The translations under genes were made by a program, and so were the position numbers. A DNA stretch of 25,208 nt from CBDUQN01 sp965369375. Its GTDB lineage: Bacteria; Krumholzibacteriota; Krumholzibacteriia; Krumholzibacteriales; Krumholzibacteriaceae. Below, piece by piece: positions 13,149 to 20,782 of the stretch; position 1 is the stretch's first letter, and each line of letters begins with the position of its first letter. Location of the stretch: positions 1 to 25,208 of the forward strand of contig CBDUQN010000043.1 of the NCBI GenBank assembly GCA_965369375.1, in the 5' to 3' direction. The notes below the pieces were generated by a model. It was not told where the DNA came from. It saw nothing but the letters and a program-made list of their open reading frames with translations, and did not search any database.

Positions 13149-15218
13149 TCATTCTTCCCCGTCCAGAGGGCCGACGCCGACGTAGCGCTCGAGCCAATCG
13201 TGAAACTCGTTGTACCAGAATATCGAATTCTGCGCGGTGAGCACCCAGTGGTTCTCGTCGGGGAAGTAAATGAGCTTCGCCGACACTCCCTTTGCCCTCA
13301 GCATGCCGTACGCTTCGAGGGCGTTGCCGACGGGAACGCGATAATCCTTCTCGCCATGAATGACAAGCGTCGGCGTCACGTAGTTATCCATATGGTGAGC
13401 GGGGCTCCACCGGATCACATCCTCCAGATTCGTCCAGGGATCCCCCCCGTAGGCGCGCGATCTGCCGAATGTCCAATCAGATCCGAACTGAACACAGAGA
13501 TCGAAAACGCCTGCATGGTTGATGATGCATGCAAACCGGTCCGTCCGTGTGCCGATCCAGCTCACGAGGTATCCGCCGTAGCTCCCCCCCGCCACCGCCA
13601 TCTTCTTCTCATCGATAAATCCTTTTTCGACCATGTAATCGGCCGCCTTCATGACATCGATGAACGGTTTTCTCCCGTGCTCGCCGGTTATCGCGTCCGT
13701 ATAATCCTGACCGAAGCTCGACGAGCCGTGGAAGTTCACCATCACCGTTACGTAACCCGGTGCGGCGAACAGCTGCGCGTTCCACCGGTAATGGAAGTAA
13801 TCACCGAATGTGCCGTGCGGTCCGCCGTGAACGAGGATGAGGAGCGGCCAGTTCGCCGAAGCGTCGAATCCCGGCGGATAGAGAACGAACATCTGGACAT
13901 CGTTGTTTTCGTATCCCTTGAACGTTACATCCTCGACCTCACCGAAATCCACATCGCCGAGAATCTCATCGTTGAACGAGGAGATTTTGGTGAGATCCTT
14001 CCCATTGTTGCGGACGATATATACCTCGTTCGGTTCCGAGAGGCTCTGGTGCAGGAAGACGAGCCTCTCCTTCGGCGTCACATCGAGACCGGTGTTGGTC
14101 CCCCCGCGGAGGACTTCACTCACCTCGCCGCCGTTGATACTCATCTTGAAAAGTGACCGCATGGCACGGTCCTCTGAGGTGAAATAAACCATTCTGCTCT
14201 TGCGATCGACGACCCAGCCGGAAGGTGAGCGGTCAAACGTTTCCGTCAACGTTACCTTCTCCCCCGACGCCCGATCGTACCTCACGAGCCGCACCCGGTC
14301 ACCGTAGAAACCGAGGATACGCTGCCGGCCGTACAGGATGTATTTGCCGTCGGGTGAATAGTGTGGTGAGAAGTCGTTCGCGGGATTTTCCTCGGTGATG
14401 CTTCGGTAGACGCCGGGATTATCGACGGACATGAGAAAGATATCCGTCGTGAGGGAGTCGTACGGCGGTCCGTGCCGCAGCGCGGCAAAGGCAATTTCGC
14501 GGCCGTCGGGCGAGATATCGAAATCCTCACCGCCCCACGGCCTCATATGACGATCCAGGCCCGGCGTCAGATTGGTGATCTCTTCCGTTTCGACATCGAT
14601 CATGAAGAGGTGCTGAACGGTGCCGTCTGTAAGCCAGTGATCCCAGTAACGGTAGAATGTGTCCTCGGTCACCTTGGCCGTAACCTTGTCTTTCTCGCGC
14701 TTCTCGAGCTCGGCCCTCATCGAGTCGAATTCGCTCTCATACCCCGGAATCACCTTCGAAATAAAGATGATCCTCCGGCCGTCCGGCATCCATTGGGGGC
14801 TCGAGGCGCCGAGCGGCATATCGGTCACGCTCACCGCTTCCCCTCCCCCGACAGGAATTACATGTAGCTGCGATTTCTCCCCCTCGCGTTTCGCGGTGAA
14901 CGCGATCCTGCTCCCGTCCGGGCTCCACGCCGGTGAACCCTCCGTCGTCTCGCCGGACGTAAAGCGGCGAACGAAGGAACCGTCGGTCGCGATAAGCCAG
15001 ATATCCCCCTGGCCCTTGTTTTTCTCGATATCGTACTCAGTGACAACGACCACCGCCAGCTCCCCGCTCGGGGACAGCCTTAGCGAGCCGACGCGCTTCA
15101 GGTTCCACAAATCGGTCGCCGTTATCGGATGACGCTCCCCGGCAGCGAGTGAGGCCGAAAGAATCATGGAAACGGCAAGCGAGAAGTAAACACAGCAGAT
15201 TCTTGCACGTTTATTCAA
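13149..15218 (-). CDS. Exported S9 family (prolyl oligopeptidase) serine peptidase
   Basis: This protein has 689 residues from a TTG at 15218, chosen because AAGGAGGG lies 3 bases upstream of it and the signal peptide (NKRARICCVYFSLAVSMIL) follows at once; the upstream reading frame has no such signal. After the signal comes a WD40/TolB-like beta-propeller (about 30-420) with repeats such as SPAWSPDGSRIAF and SPHYSPDGKYILYG. An alpha/beta-hydrolase domain follows. The catalytic triad is visible: Ser546 in GGSYGG, Asp625 in HGEKDYRVP and His657 in PDENHWV. Such enzymes (dipeptidyl or acyl-aminoacyl peptidases) trim oligopeptides in the periplasm; the exact specificity cannot be read. It is followed by ggt after 77 bases. 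Its promoter candidate is at 15289-15317. Confidence 0.92.
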   Translation of the reverse strand: MNKRARICCVYFSLAVSMILSASLAAGERHPITATDLWNLKRVGSLRLSPSGELAVVVVTEYDIEKNKGQGDIWLIATDGSFVRRFTSGETTEGSPAWSPDGSRIAFTAKREGEKSQLHVIPVGGGEAVSVTDMPLGASSPQWMPDGRRIIFISKVIPGYESEFDSMRAELEKREKDKVTAKVTEDTFYRYWDHWLTDGTVQHLFMIDVETEEITNLTPGLDRHMRPWGGEDFDISPDGREIAFAALRHGPPYDSLTTDIFLMSVDNPGVYRSITEENPANDFSPHYSPDGKYILYGRQRILGFYGDRVRLVRYDRASGEKVTLTETFDRSPSGWVVDRKSRMVYFTSEDRAMRSLFKMSINGGEVSEVLRGGTNTGLDVTPKERLVFLHQSLSEPNEVYIVRNNGKDLTKISSFNDEILGDVDFGEVEDVTFKGYENNDVQMFVLYPPGFDASANWPLLILVHGGPHGTFGDYFHYRWNAQLFAAPGYVTVMVNFHGSSSFGQDYTDAITGEHGRKPFIDVMKAADYMVEKGFIDEKKMAVAGGSYGGYLVSWIGTRTDRFACIINHAGVFDLCVQFGSDWTFGRSRAYGGDPWTNLEDVIRWSPAHHMDNYVTPTLVIHGEKDYRVPVGNALEAYGMLRAKGVSAKLIYFPDENHWVLTAQNSIFWYNEFHDWLERYVGVGPLDGEE

Positions 15219-15260
15219 GTTACCCTCCTTGAAAGATAGATCACGCGGCTTACGACCGTC

Positions 15261-15280
15261 GTTCGCCGGTACCGGCAAAC
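15261..15280. repeat. Near-perfect 20-bp palindrome in the S9 peptidase leader
   Basis: GCCGGTACCGGC (15265-15276) is perfect, and GTT/AAC flank it after one mismatch, giving a 20-bp palindrome with one unpaired position. It lies just downstream of the predicted start near 15282, so it could be an operator or a 5' stabilising hairpin of the peptidase mRNA. Confidence 0.4.
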
Positions 15281-15288
15281 GATGCCTG

Positions 15289-15317
15289 ATGGTATCAGAA
15301 CATGGGGAAACGGGCAA
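15289..15317 (-). promoter_or_regulatory. Candidate extended -10 promoter of the S9 peptidase/ggt operon
   Basis: On the minus strand TTGCCC (15317-15312) is followed after 17 bases by TACCAT (15294-15289), which is preceded by TGA (an extended -10 TGn). Each hexamer matches its consensus at 4 of 6 positions. The predicted start near 15282 gives a leader of about 64 bases to the TTG start codon. Confidence 0.4.
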
Positions 15318-15416
15318 GGATTCGGAAATGCGTTAGGAGCCGGCCAGAAACGACTCGGAGCGGCTTCACGGTCAACCGCCCCGAATCGCTGGAACAGCAA
15401 CAAAAAGAAACGTTGT

Positions 15417-17147
15417 CTATTCGAACACCGTCTCGTCGATCATGTGGAGCGGTTCCTGTGTGACCATCCTCCACGTCTCGGCGAGATCGTCGCGAATGTA
15501 TCTGTATACGACCCAATTGGCCGCGGCCTTGAGGTCTCCGCCGCCGAGGAGCACTTCGATCAGCTCCTTCTTCTTCGGGTAATGGAGAAGCGTGACCTTC
15601 TCGTCGGTGGGGATATCGGCGAGCTCCTTCGCCATCCCGATCGCCGTATCGAGACCGCCGACCTCGTCGATGAGCCCGTTCTCCTTGGCCTGACGGCCAG
15701 TCCACACGCGGCCGTGGGCGAGTTTCTCCGCCTCTTCGAACGTCATGCCGCGGTGTTCCGCAACGTCTTTGAGCCACGCGTTGAAACCGTCCCAATGATT
15801 CTCCACGTGACGATCCCACTCCTCCTTGGTGAAATCACGGTAATCGGAGTACATCAGCGCCTTCGGCCCCTTGGTCGCGAAGTCGTGCGTGATCCCGAGC
15901 TTGTCGTGGAGTCCGCTCACGTTGAATTTCCCGCTGATCGACCCGATCGAACCGGTGATGGTCATCGGATCGGCGACGATCTTCGTACCGGTATATGCAA
16001 TGTAGTAACCGCCCGAGCCGGCGACATCAACCATCGAGACGACAACCGGCTTCACCTTCGAAAGCGCCTCGACCTCGTGGCATATCAGATCGCTCGCGAG
16101 TCCCTCGCCGCCGGGACTGTCGACACGGAAAATGACGGCGGCGATATCATCATCGAGGCGGGCCCTGCGAAGCTCACCGATGACGGTCTGATGCCCCATC
16201 ATGACACCGAAGAACGGGTCGATCCTGCTCTTCCTGCCGCCGATCATGCCCTGCGCGTGAATTATCGCGATCTTCTTTTTTCCCTTGAGGCCGAGTTTCT
16301 CTGGCTTGATCTTCTCATAGGTGCCCTGCGAGACCCAGCGGAGCTTCTCCTCGTCTTCGAGCTTGAGCATCTCTTCGAGCTCGTCACCGTAGAGGATACC
16401 GTCGACGAGACCGAATTCCTTTGCTTCTTCAGCGGTAAACAGGGCGTATTCCATCGCTGCGACGATCTGATCTTCGGTGAGACCGCGATCATTCCCAAGC
16501 GCCTCGGTATACATATCCCAGAACTCTTCGAGCAGCCACTCCTTGTTTTCCCTCGATTGCGGGGACATGCTCTCGCGCATGATCATCTCGGCCGCGCTCT
16601 TGTAATCTTTTATCTTGTGCATTTGCGGCTTGATCCCGAGCTTTTCGAGTGATCGCTTGATATGAGTCGTCGTGACCGACATGCCGTGGAAGGATACATA
16701 CGCAGGGGGCGGAATAAATATCGAGTCGCACGCGGCGGCGAGAAAGTATGCCCTGCGGTCGAAATTATCCGAGAAGGCATATACCTTTTTCCCCGCCTTC
16801 TGGACCTTCTTGATCGCGCCCCGCATCTCCTGCAGAGATGCCCGCCCCGCTGTGTTGTTGCCCGATATCTTCATTATGACGCCCTCGATACGGTCATCGA
16901 CGCACGCCTTCTCGAGATTGCACAGTATGCGGGTCAGCGTCTCCGGTTTGTCGCCCATAATCTCAGCCATGATATCGGTGGGCGGGTTGTACTCGAGGAT
17001 CTCTCCGTAGATATCCACCACGAGCCACGAGTGATCCTTGATCTTCGGTTTCGATTCCATCTTCGAAACCGCGATACCGGCAACAATCGCGAAGATAACG
17101 ATTATTGCGAGCATGGTGGCAAAAAAGGATCTGAGAAATGCCTTCAT
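15417..17147 (-). CDS. sppA: Signal peptide peptidase SppA, long (67K) form
   Basis: This 576-residue protein starts at the ATG at 17147, with GGAGG 7 bases upstream. One N-terminal transmembrane helix (about 8-28) anchors it in the inner membrane. It has the tandem ClpP-like architecture of long-form SppA. The N-terminal half supplies the catalytic Lys183 in DYKSAAE, and the C-terminal half supplies Ser378 in VAGSGGYYIAY, followed by the conserved DPMTITGSIGSI. These correspond to the Lys/Ser dyad of E. coli SppA. The enzyme degrades signal peptides released by signal peptidase, and related substrates, within the membrane. Length is close to the family norm. It is separated from both neighbours by about 200 bases, so it is probably monocistronic. 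Confidence 0.95.
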   Translation of the reverse strand: MKAFLRSFFATMLAIIVIFAIVAGIAVSKMESKPKIKDHSWLVVDIYGEILEYNPPTDIMAEIMGDKPETLTRILCNLEKACVDDRIEGVIMKISGNNTAGRASLQEMRGAIKKVQKAGKKVYAFSDNFDRRAYFLAAACDSIFIPPPAYVSFHGMSVTTTHIKRSLEKLGIKPQMHKIKDYKSAAEMIMRESMSPQSRENKEWLLEEFWDMYTEALGNDRGLTEDQIVAAMEYALFTAEEAKEFGLVDGILYGDELEEMLKLEDEEKLRWVSQGTYEKIKPEKLGLKGKKKIAIIHAQGMIGGRKSRIDPFFGVMMGHQTVIGELRRARLDDDIAAVIFRVDSPGGEGLASDLICHEVEALSKVKPVVVSMVDVAGSGGYYIAYTGTKIVADPMTITGSIGSISGKFNVSGLHDKLGITHDFATKGPKALMYSDYRDFTKEEWDRHVENHWDGFNAWLKDVAEHRGMTFEEAEKLAHGRVWTGRQAKENGLIDEVGGLDTAIGMAKELADIPTDEKVTLLHYPKKKELIEVLLGGGDLKAAANWVVYRYIRDDLAETWRMVTQEPLHMIDETVFE

Positions 17148-17321
17148 TTTTCTACCTCCGTTCCAATTTAAAAAAACGACCTGCTTCTAGGCTGTCCGAA
17201 TAAATAGTCTTACGAGTGAATGTTGCAAATTGTTACACATTCAATACAAAGCCTGATATGTCACAATGAGCGAGCCACTGGACCCATCATCAAAGTGAAC
17301 AGCAAAACGGCTGTTTCCCGA

Positions 17322-17339
17322 GAATGCCCTCTAGCATTC
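17322..17339 (-). other. Hairpin overlapping the rubrerythrin-like gene stop codon
   Basis: GAATGC (17322-17327) and GCATTC (17334-17339) form a stem whose loop contains the TAG stop. A second stem, AACAGC/GCTGTT (17298-17315), lies 6 bases beyond. Neither has a real T-run on the minus strand, so together they are at best a weak 3'-end structure. Confidence 0.25.
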
Positions 17340-17819
17340 CCCCTTCATCTTCTTTTTCAGATCGAAGAGGTAGAGCATATGCTGCTGCTCCTCCTCTATG
17401 AGCCTGCCCATAACCTCTTTCACCGAATCATCGGCGAAACGCGAGAGGCCGCCGAAAAACAGTATCGCATCCTTCTCGAACCGTATCCCCATATCGAGCG
17501 CCTCTTCTGGGGACGAAACCATCGACGTGAAACTCTCAGGTGTGATCTTGTCGTAGAGATCGCTGTCGACGAGCGCCTTCATATACGCTTCGGTTTCGCC
17601 CGGGTACGATTCCGTATACTGGGCCTTGGAGACGGTGTCACGGATCTCTTGGAACCGCTGGATGTGCTCCTCCTCCCAGTCACGGAGCTTCCCGAAGAGC
17701 TCGGCCAGCTCCGCGCTATCCCTGTACTGTTCGGCCGCGAGCGCATAGAAATCCCTGCGCTTCTTCTCCTTCTCGATGCCGATTTCGACTATCTCGGCTG
17801 CTGGAAGAATATTCACCAT
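17331..17819 (-). CDS. Rubrerythrin-like ferritin-fold diiron protein
   Basis: This protein has 162 residues from the ATG at 17819; GGAG lies 8 bases upstream, while the longer reading frame runs into the REP-like palindromes. It has a four-helix-bundle pattern with paired carboxylate/His ligands: E18-x6-Y25, E49-x2-H52 (WEEEH), E115 in RFEKDAILFF, and E144-x2-H147 (EEEQQH). This is the rubrerythrin N-terminal domain without the C-terminal rubredoxin. Such erythrin-type proteins reduce hydrogen peroxide or store iron in anaerobes, usually in the cytoplasm. It lies 112 bases after the monoheme barrel gene, in the same direction, next to cytochrome genes, which suggests protection from oxidants. 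No signal peptide was seen. Confidence 0.85.
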   Translation of the reverse strand: MVNILPAAEIVEIGIEKEKKRRDFYALAAEQYRDSAELAELFGKLRDWEEEHIQRFQEIRDTVSKAQYTESYPGETEAYMKALVDSDLYDKITPESFTSMVSSPEEALDMGIRFEKDAILFFGGLSRFADDSVKEVMGRLIEEEQQHMLYLFDLKKKMKGEC

Positions 17820-17870
17820 GATCCTGTCTCCTTCCAAATTTTGCTCGCGTAAAAATGCGATAGTAGATAC

Positions 17871-17930
17871 CCACGGGCAAGCCCGTGGCACTCTGCCCTG
17901 CGGGCTATTAGAGCAAGACCGACGGGTTGC
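17871..17930. repeat. REP-like palindrome cluster
   Basis: CCACGGGC-AA-GCCCGTGG (17871-17888) is a perfect palindrome. It is followed by GCCC-TGC-GGGC (17895-17905) and an imperfect GCAAGACC/GGGTTGC stem (17913-17930). Three stems in 60 bases between co-directional genes are typical of REP/BIME elements, which are spread by RAYT transposases. I see no T-run and no second copy in this window. It may stabilise the 3' end of the barrel-protein mRNA. Confidence 0.55.
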
Positions 17931-17931
17931 G

Positions 17932-19131
17932 CTAGAATGCCGCCACCAATCCACCCACGAGCCTCAACTCCTCATCGGTATCGACGTACGTCACTTCGCC
18001 GAGAAGCCTCACGTTGCGGCGCAGCAGGTAGCTGTAGCTCAATGTGCCGGAAAGATAATCGAGGCTCTCGATATCCGAATCACTGAAGTTGCACAGCACG
18101 GTTACGAACGAACGCCCCATTTCTCCGTGCACCGACCAGATGGCTTCGACAAAGCCTCCCCTTGTTTTTTTCTTTGCCGGATCGCTCAGCGAATAGTACG
18201 GATTGTCGTCTTCACGCTCCAGATACTGAACATTGATCTGGAATAGATCGCGGTAATCGATCGTTCCGTCCACTCCCCAGTAGTAATGCTTGTTTTCCAC
18301 CGGCTCGCCGCCTTGGAATAATATCGAATTGCAGAGATAGGTAAAGGCGCCGATACGCAGGAATTCAATTTGCTGCGAGAGGCGAAACAGGACATTCTTC
18401 CAGTCGTCGGAATCGAACATTCCTGAAACGGCCTCTCCCTTTCCGTTCCCGTTTACGAGCTCGGCCGCTGCATTGAGACCGAAATTGGATCCATACGTCA
18501 GCATGAATCCCCGGTCGTACTTCAACGTCGTGGGCGTCGTGCCGACCTTCACCGTGTATATATAGTAATCTTCAAATGTCAAACGAAGCTCCCGCTTAAA
18601 CAGCGGATCCGAAATCTGAAACTGCCCGACCATGAGATCGAGGTCTATGCCAAAGAAGTTGTTGAAATGCACATACGCATCCTCGATACCCGCCACCTCG
18701 CCGCGCTCTGAGAGATAGAAGTAGAAATAGTATCCGATCCATTTGGCGAGATTTCCGCCCGACATGAGCTTGAGCCCATACGGTGTTTTAAAGTCCGTCA
18801 TGTCGGCTTTATCCCGGTACCGGTAATCGAGATAAGCATCGAACCGCACGGCGAGGGGCAACACCCTTTGCAGCGTCAGGAGATCGTCACCCGTATCGTG
18901 GACCGACCGCTTCGGTTCCTCCTTGTCGGGCAGCAAGAATGCATTGCCGGCGAAATCCTCCCCATATCCCTTGAGCCGCGGTGCTGGGGCATGGCATGTC
19001 GTGCACGACATCTTGTACTTTCGCGCGAAGGCTGGAATCGCGCTGCAATCACGGGGGAAAACCAGTGCGAATGTCGATACAAATAAAATGATAAGCGCTA
19101 TTTCACCTACATTCCGTTCAATCCGATCCAA
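17932..19131 (-). CDS. Monoheme c-type cytochrome fused to an outer-membrane beta-barrel
   Basis: This 399-residue protein starts at a TTG at 19131, supported by AGGGG 6 bases upstream. A signal segment (about 9-31) ends CSA. It is followed by IPAFARKYKMSCTTCH, with one heme-binding CXXCH (C43-H47), and PRLKGYGEDFAGNAF. The remainder, from about residue 80, alternates polar and aromatic residues in strand-like stretches, ending VGGLVAAF with the terminal Phe recognised by the barrel-assembly machinery. So it is an outer-membrane porin-like protein with a periplasmic heme. Such cytochrome-porins are found near multiheme cytochromes in metal- or nitrogen-respiring bacteria; the substrate is unknown. 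The five-heme cytochrome gene ends 171 bases upstream and could pass electrons to it (inference). Confidence 0.82.
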   Translation of the reverse strand: MDRIERNVGEIALIILFVSTFALVFPRDCSAIPAFARKYKMSCTTCHAPAPRLKGYGEDFAGNAFLLPDKEEPKRSVHDTGDDLLTLQRVLPLAVRFDAYLDYRYRDKADMTDFKTPYGLKLMSGGNLAKWIGYYFYFYLSERGEVAGIEDAYVHFNNFFGIDLDLMVGQFQISDPLFKRELRLTFEDYYIYTVKVGTTPTTLKYDRGFMLTYGSNFGLNAAAELVNGNGKGEAVSGMFDSDDWKNVLFRLSQQIEFLRIGAFTYLCNSILFQGGEPVENKHYYWGVDGTIDYRDLFQINVQYLEREDDNPYYSLSDPAKKKTRGGFVEAIWSVHGEMGRSFVTVLCNFSDSDIESLDYLSGTLSYSYLLRRNVRLLGEVTYVDTDEELRLVGGLVAAF

Positions 19132-19302
19132 TGTGCACCCCTTTTGCCATGTAGCATTATGGTATCAACGCTTCTGAACTCACGATACCGTAGCACAAAC
19201 ATGCCCCTGTCAACAAGTCCAAACACAGCACCGGGAGCCGGGTCGCCGCTCATTACCTCGAAATAGGATTGGAGTTAGCGTAAATAGATAGCAGTGTTAC
19301 AT

Positions 19303-20667
19303 TCAGTCGACGACCTCGAGCCACGTCTCGGCGCCATTGACCGGTATCGCCTCGGTCTCGTCCCCGGGCACCTCGAGAAAATCGGCGACCGACTTGACGA
19401 GGCGCCGGTAGCTCAGCTCAGCTCTGATCGTGACCCTGCCGAGGGGAATCTCATCAGGGAGTGTCCAGGTGTACGTTTCGATCTTCGTTTCCCGTGGTCC
19501 GATGCGGTAATCGGGGCCGAGCGAGGCGGTGTTCCACTGTGCAATGGTCCTTCTCCCCTTGGGATCGAAGTACGGCAGGCAGAAAATGCGGTCGCCCTCG
19601 GGGAGGGCATCCCGCGCAAGCCCCTTGAAATCGGGATCACCGATCATGATCCCGATATCCTGGTAGGCGAGCTCGTTGCTCGTTATCGTATGTTCCTCTC
19701 CCTCGAATCCCTTCGCATCGACCGGCAGGTGGTAGCTCCGCCCTTCGGCATCCTCGGCAACAACGTGCAGCCAGAGCTGACGCTCCTCGGCGGAGCCGGA
19801 AGGGACCTTGTGCCCGCACTTGCCGTTGAAGAGCTGAACGGTAATGGTGACCGGGTCTCCCGGCTCGACCTCCCGTTCGTCGGGATGCATCCGAAGCTCT
19901 ATCGCCCCGCGCACCTTGCCGGGATCATGAGCACCGTGAAAGAGGTGCTGCGCGATATCGGGATGCTCCTCGGTGGCGGTGTTCGCGCTTCTGCCGGGGG
20001 CTCTCGGCATATGACAGACCTGACACGGTACCCCCTCATCGGCGTACGGACCCTCCTTCCATTCGAGCTGTGTCGATTTAACCCACACATCGAACGTGGA
20101 TTTCTCGTTGTGGCACGTCCCGCAGAATTCGGCGGTGCGCATGAATTCGAGATACGCCGTCCCGTGGTGAGGGCTCTCCACACCCTCGCGATTGCCGTAT
20201 TTCACCCGGCCGGGCTCCACAATATAGTTGTAATTGAATGATGGATCGCCCGTTCTCGCGATAATCGTGTGACAGACCTCGCACGAGACCGCCTCATTCG
20301 CCCTGCTTCCCTCCTCGGGTCTCGGCGGCGGCACATCGCCCGCGAGAAAGGAAATCGGCGCATGGCAGCCGTTGCACCCCGCCTTGACACCCGCCACCTC
20401 GGGCTCCACCCCGGCATGAGGCACGGCAAGGCCGAAATACTCTATCTCATCCCAGTGGTGAACATAAGCCTGCGCCATCATCGATTGTTTCCACTGCTCG
20501 TAGATATGAATATGGCACTGACGGCAGGCCATGGGACGTTCGAAGTCCTTGTATTCCCTGGTGCCGAGCGCATCGTCCCCACCCTTTCCCTCCTCGTCGG
20601 CGAAGAGCGGCGAGAGGAGCGCTACACCGATCGCAGCAGCAGCCACAAAGAAAAAGACTTTTTTCAA
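19303..20667 (-). CDS. Pentaheme c-type cytochrome (cytochrome c554-like)
   Basis: This protein has 454 residues from a TTG at 20667, chosen because GGAGG lies 7 bases upstream and a signal peptide (KKVFFFVAAAAIGVALL) begins at that codon. Five CXXCH sites are visible: CRQCH (48), CNGCH (98), CEVCH (129), CGTCH (182) and CQVCH (215). A YEQWKQSMMAQAY segment after the first heme is typical of the c554-like family. The C-terminal half (about 240-454) lacks heme motifs, except for an isolated CGHK, and looks beta-rich with an Ig-like or jelly-roll character. The protein is presumably periplasmic or surface-exposed and carries electrons; no catalytic substrate can be deduced. It precedes the monoheme barrel gene in the same direction. 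Confidence 0.9.
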   Translation of the reverse strand: MKKVFFFVAAAAIGVALLSPLFADEEGKGGDDALGTREYKDFERPMACRQCHIHIYEQWKQSMMAQAYVHHWDEIEYFGLAVPHAGVEPEVAGVKAGCNGCHAPISFLAGDVPPPRPEEGSRANEAVSCEVCHTIIARTGDPSFNYNYIVEPGRVKYGNREGVESPHHGTAYLEFMRTAEFCGTCHNEKSTFDVWVKSTQLEWKEGPYADEGVPCQVCHMPRAPGRSANTATEEHPDIAQHLFHGAHDPGKVRGAIELRMHPDEREVEPGDPVTITVQLFNGKCGHKVPSGSAEERQLWLHVVAEDAEGRSYHLPVDAKGFEGEEHTITSNELAYQDIGIMIGDPDFKGLARDALPEGDRIFCLPYFDPKGRRTIAQWNTASLGPDYRIGPRETKIETYTWTLPDEIPLGRVTIRAELSYRRLVKSVADFLEVPGDETEAIPVNGAETWLEVVD

Positions 20668-20782
20668 ATCTGCACCTCCAGCAATCGTCGGATCAGAAAA
20701 CCTTTTTTTTATTCCCGTCAAGCCTTCCGTGCGCATTCATAGTAAACATTTTCTCCACAGGCTTCGCTCCGCAGGCCGGCAT

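Noticed and set aside
13059..14156. Long plus-strand frame opposite the S9 peptidase
   Set aside because: The minus strand carries the complete catalytic triad in order; the plus frame is an antisense shadow caused by codon bias.
15282..16652. A 456-codon plus-strand frame across the sppA gene
   Set aside because: It is antisense to SppA with its catalytic Lys/Ser dyad, and the frame has no start signal or family motif.
19185..19213. TTGACA-like -35 upstream of the barrel gene (minus strand)
   Set aside because: The -35 is perfect, but the best -10 (TACGGT) is poor and only 15 bases away, so it was not listed as a promoter.
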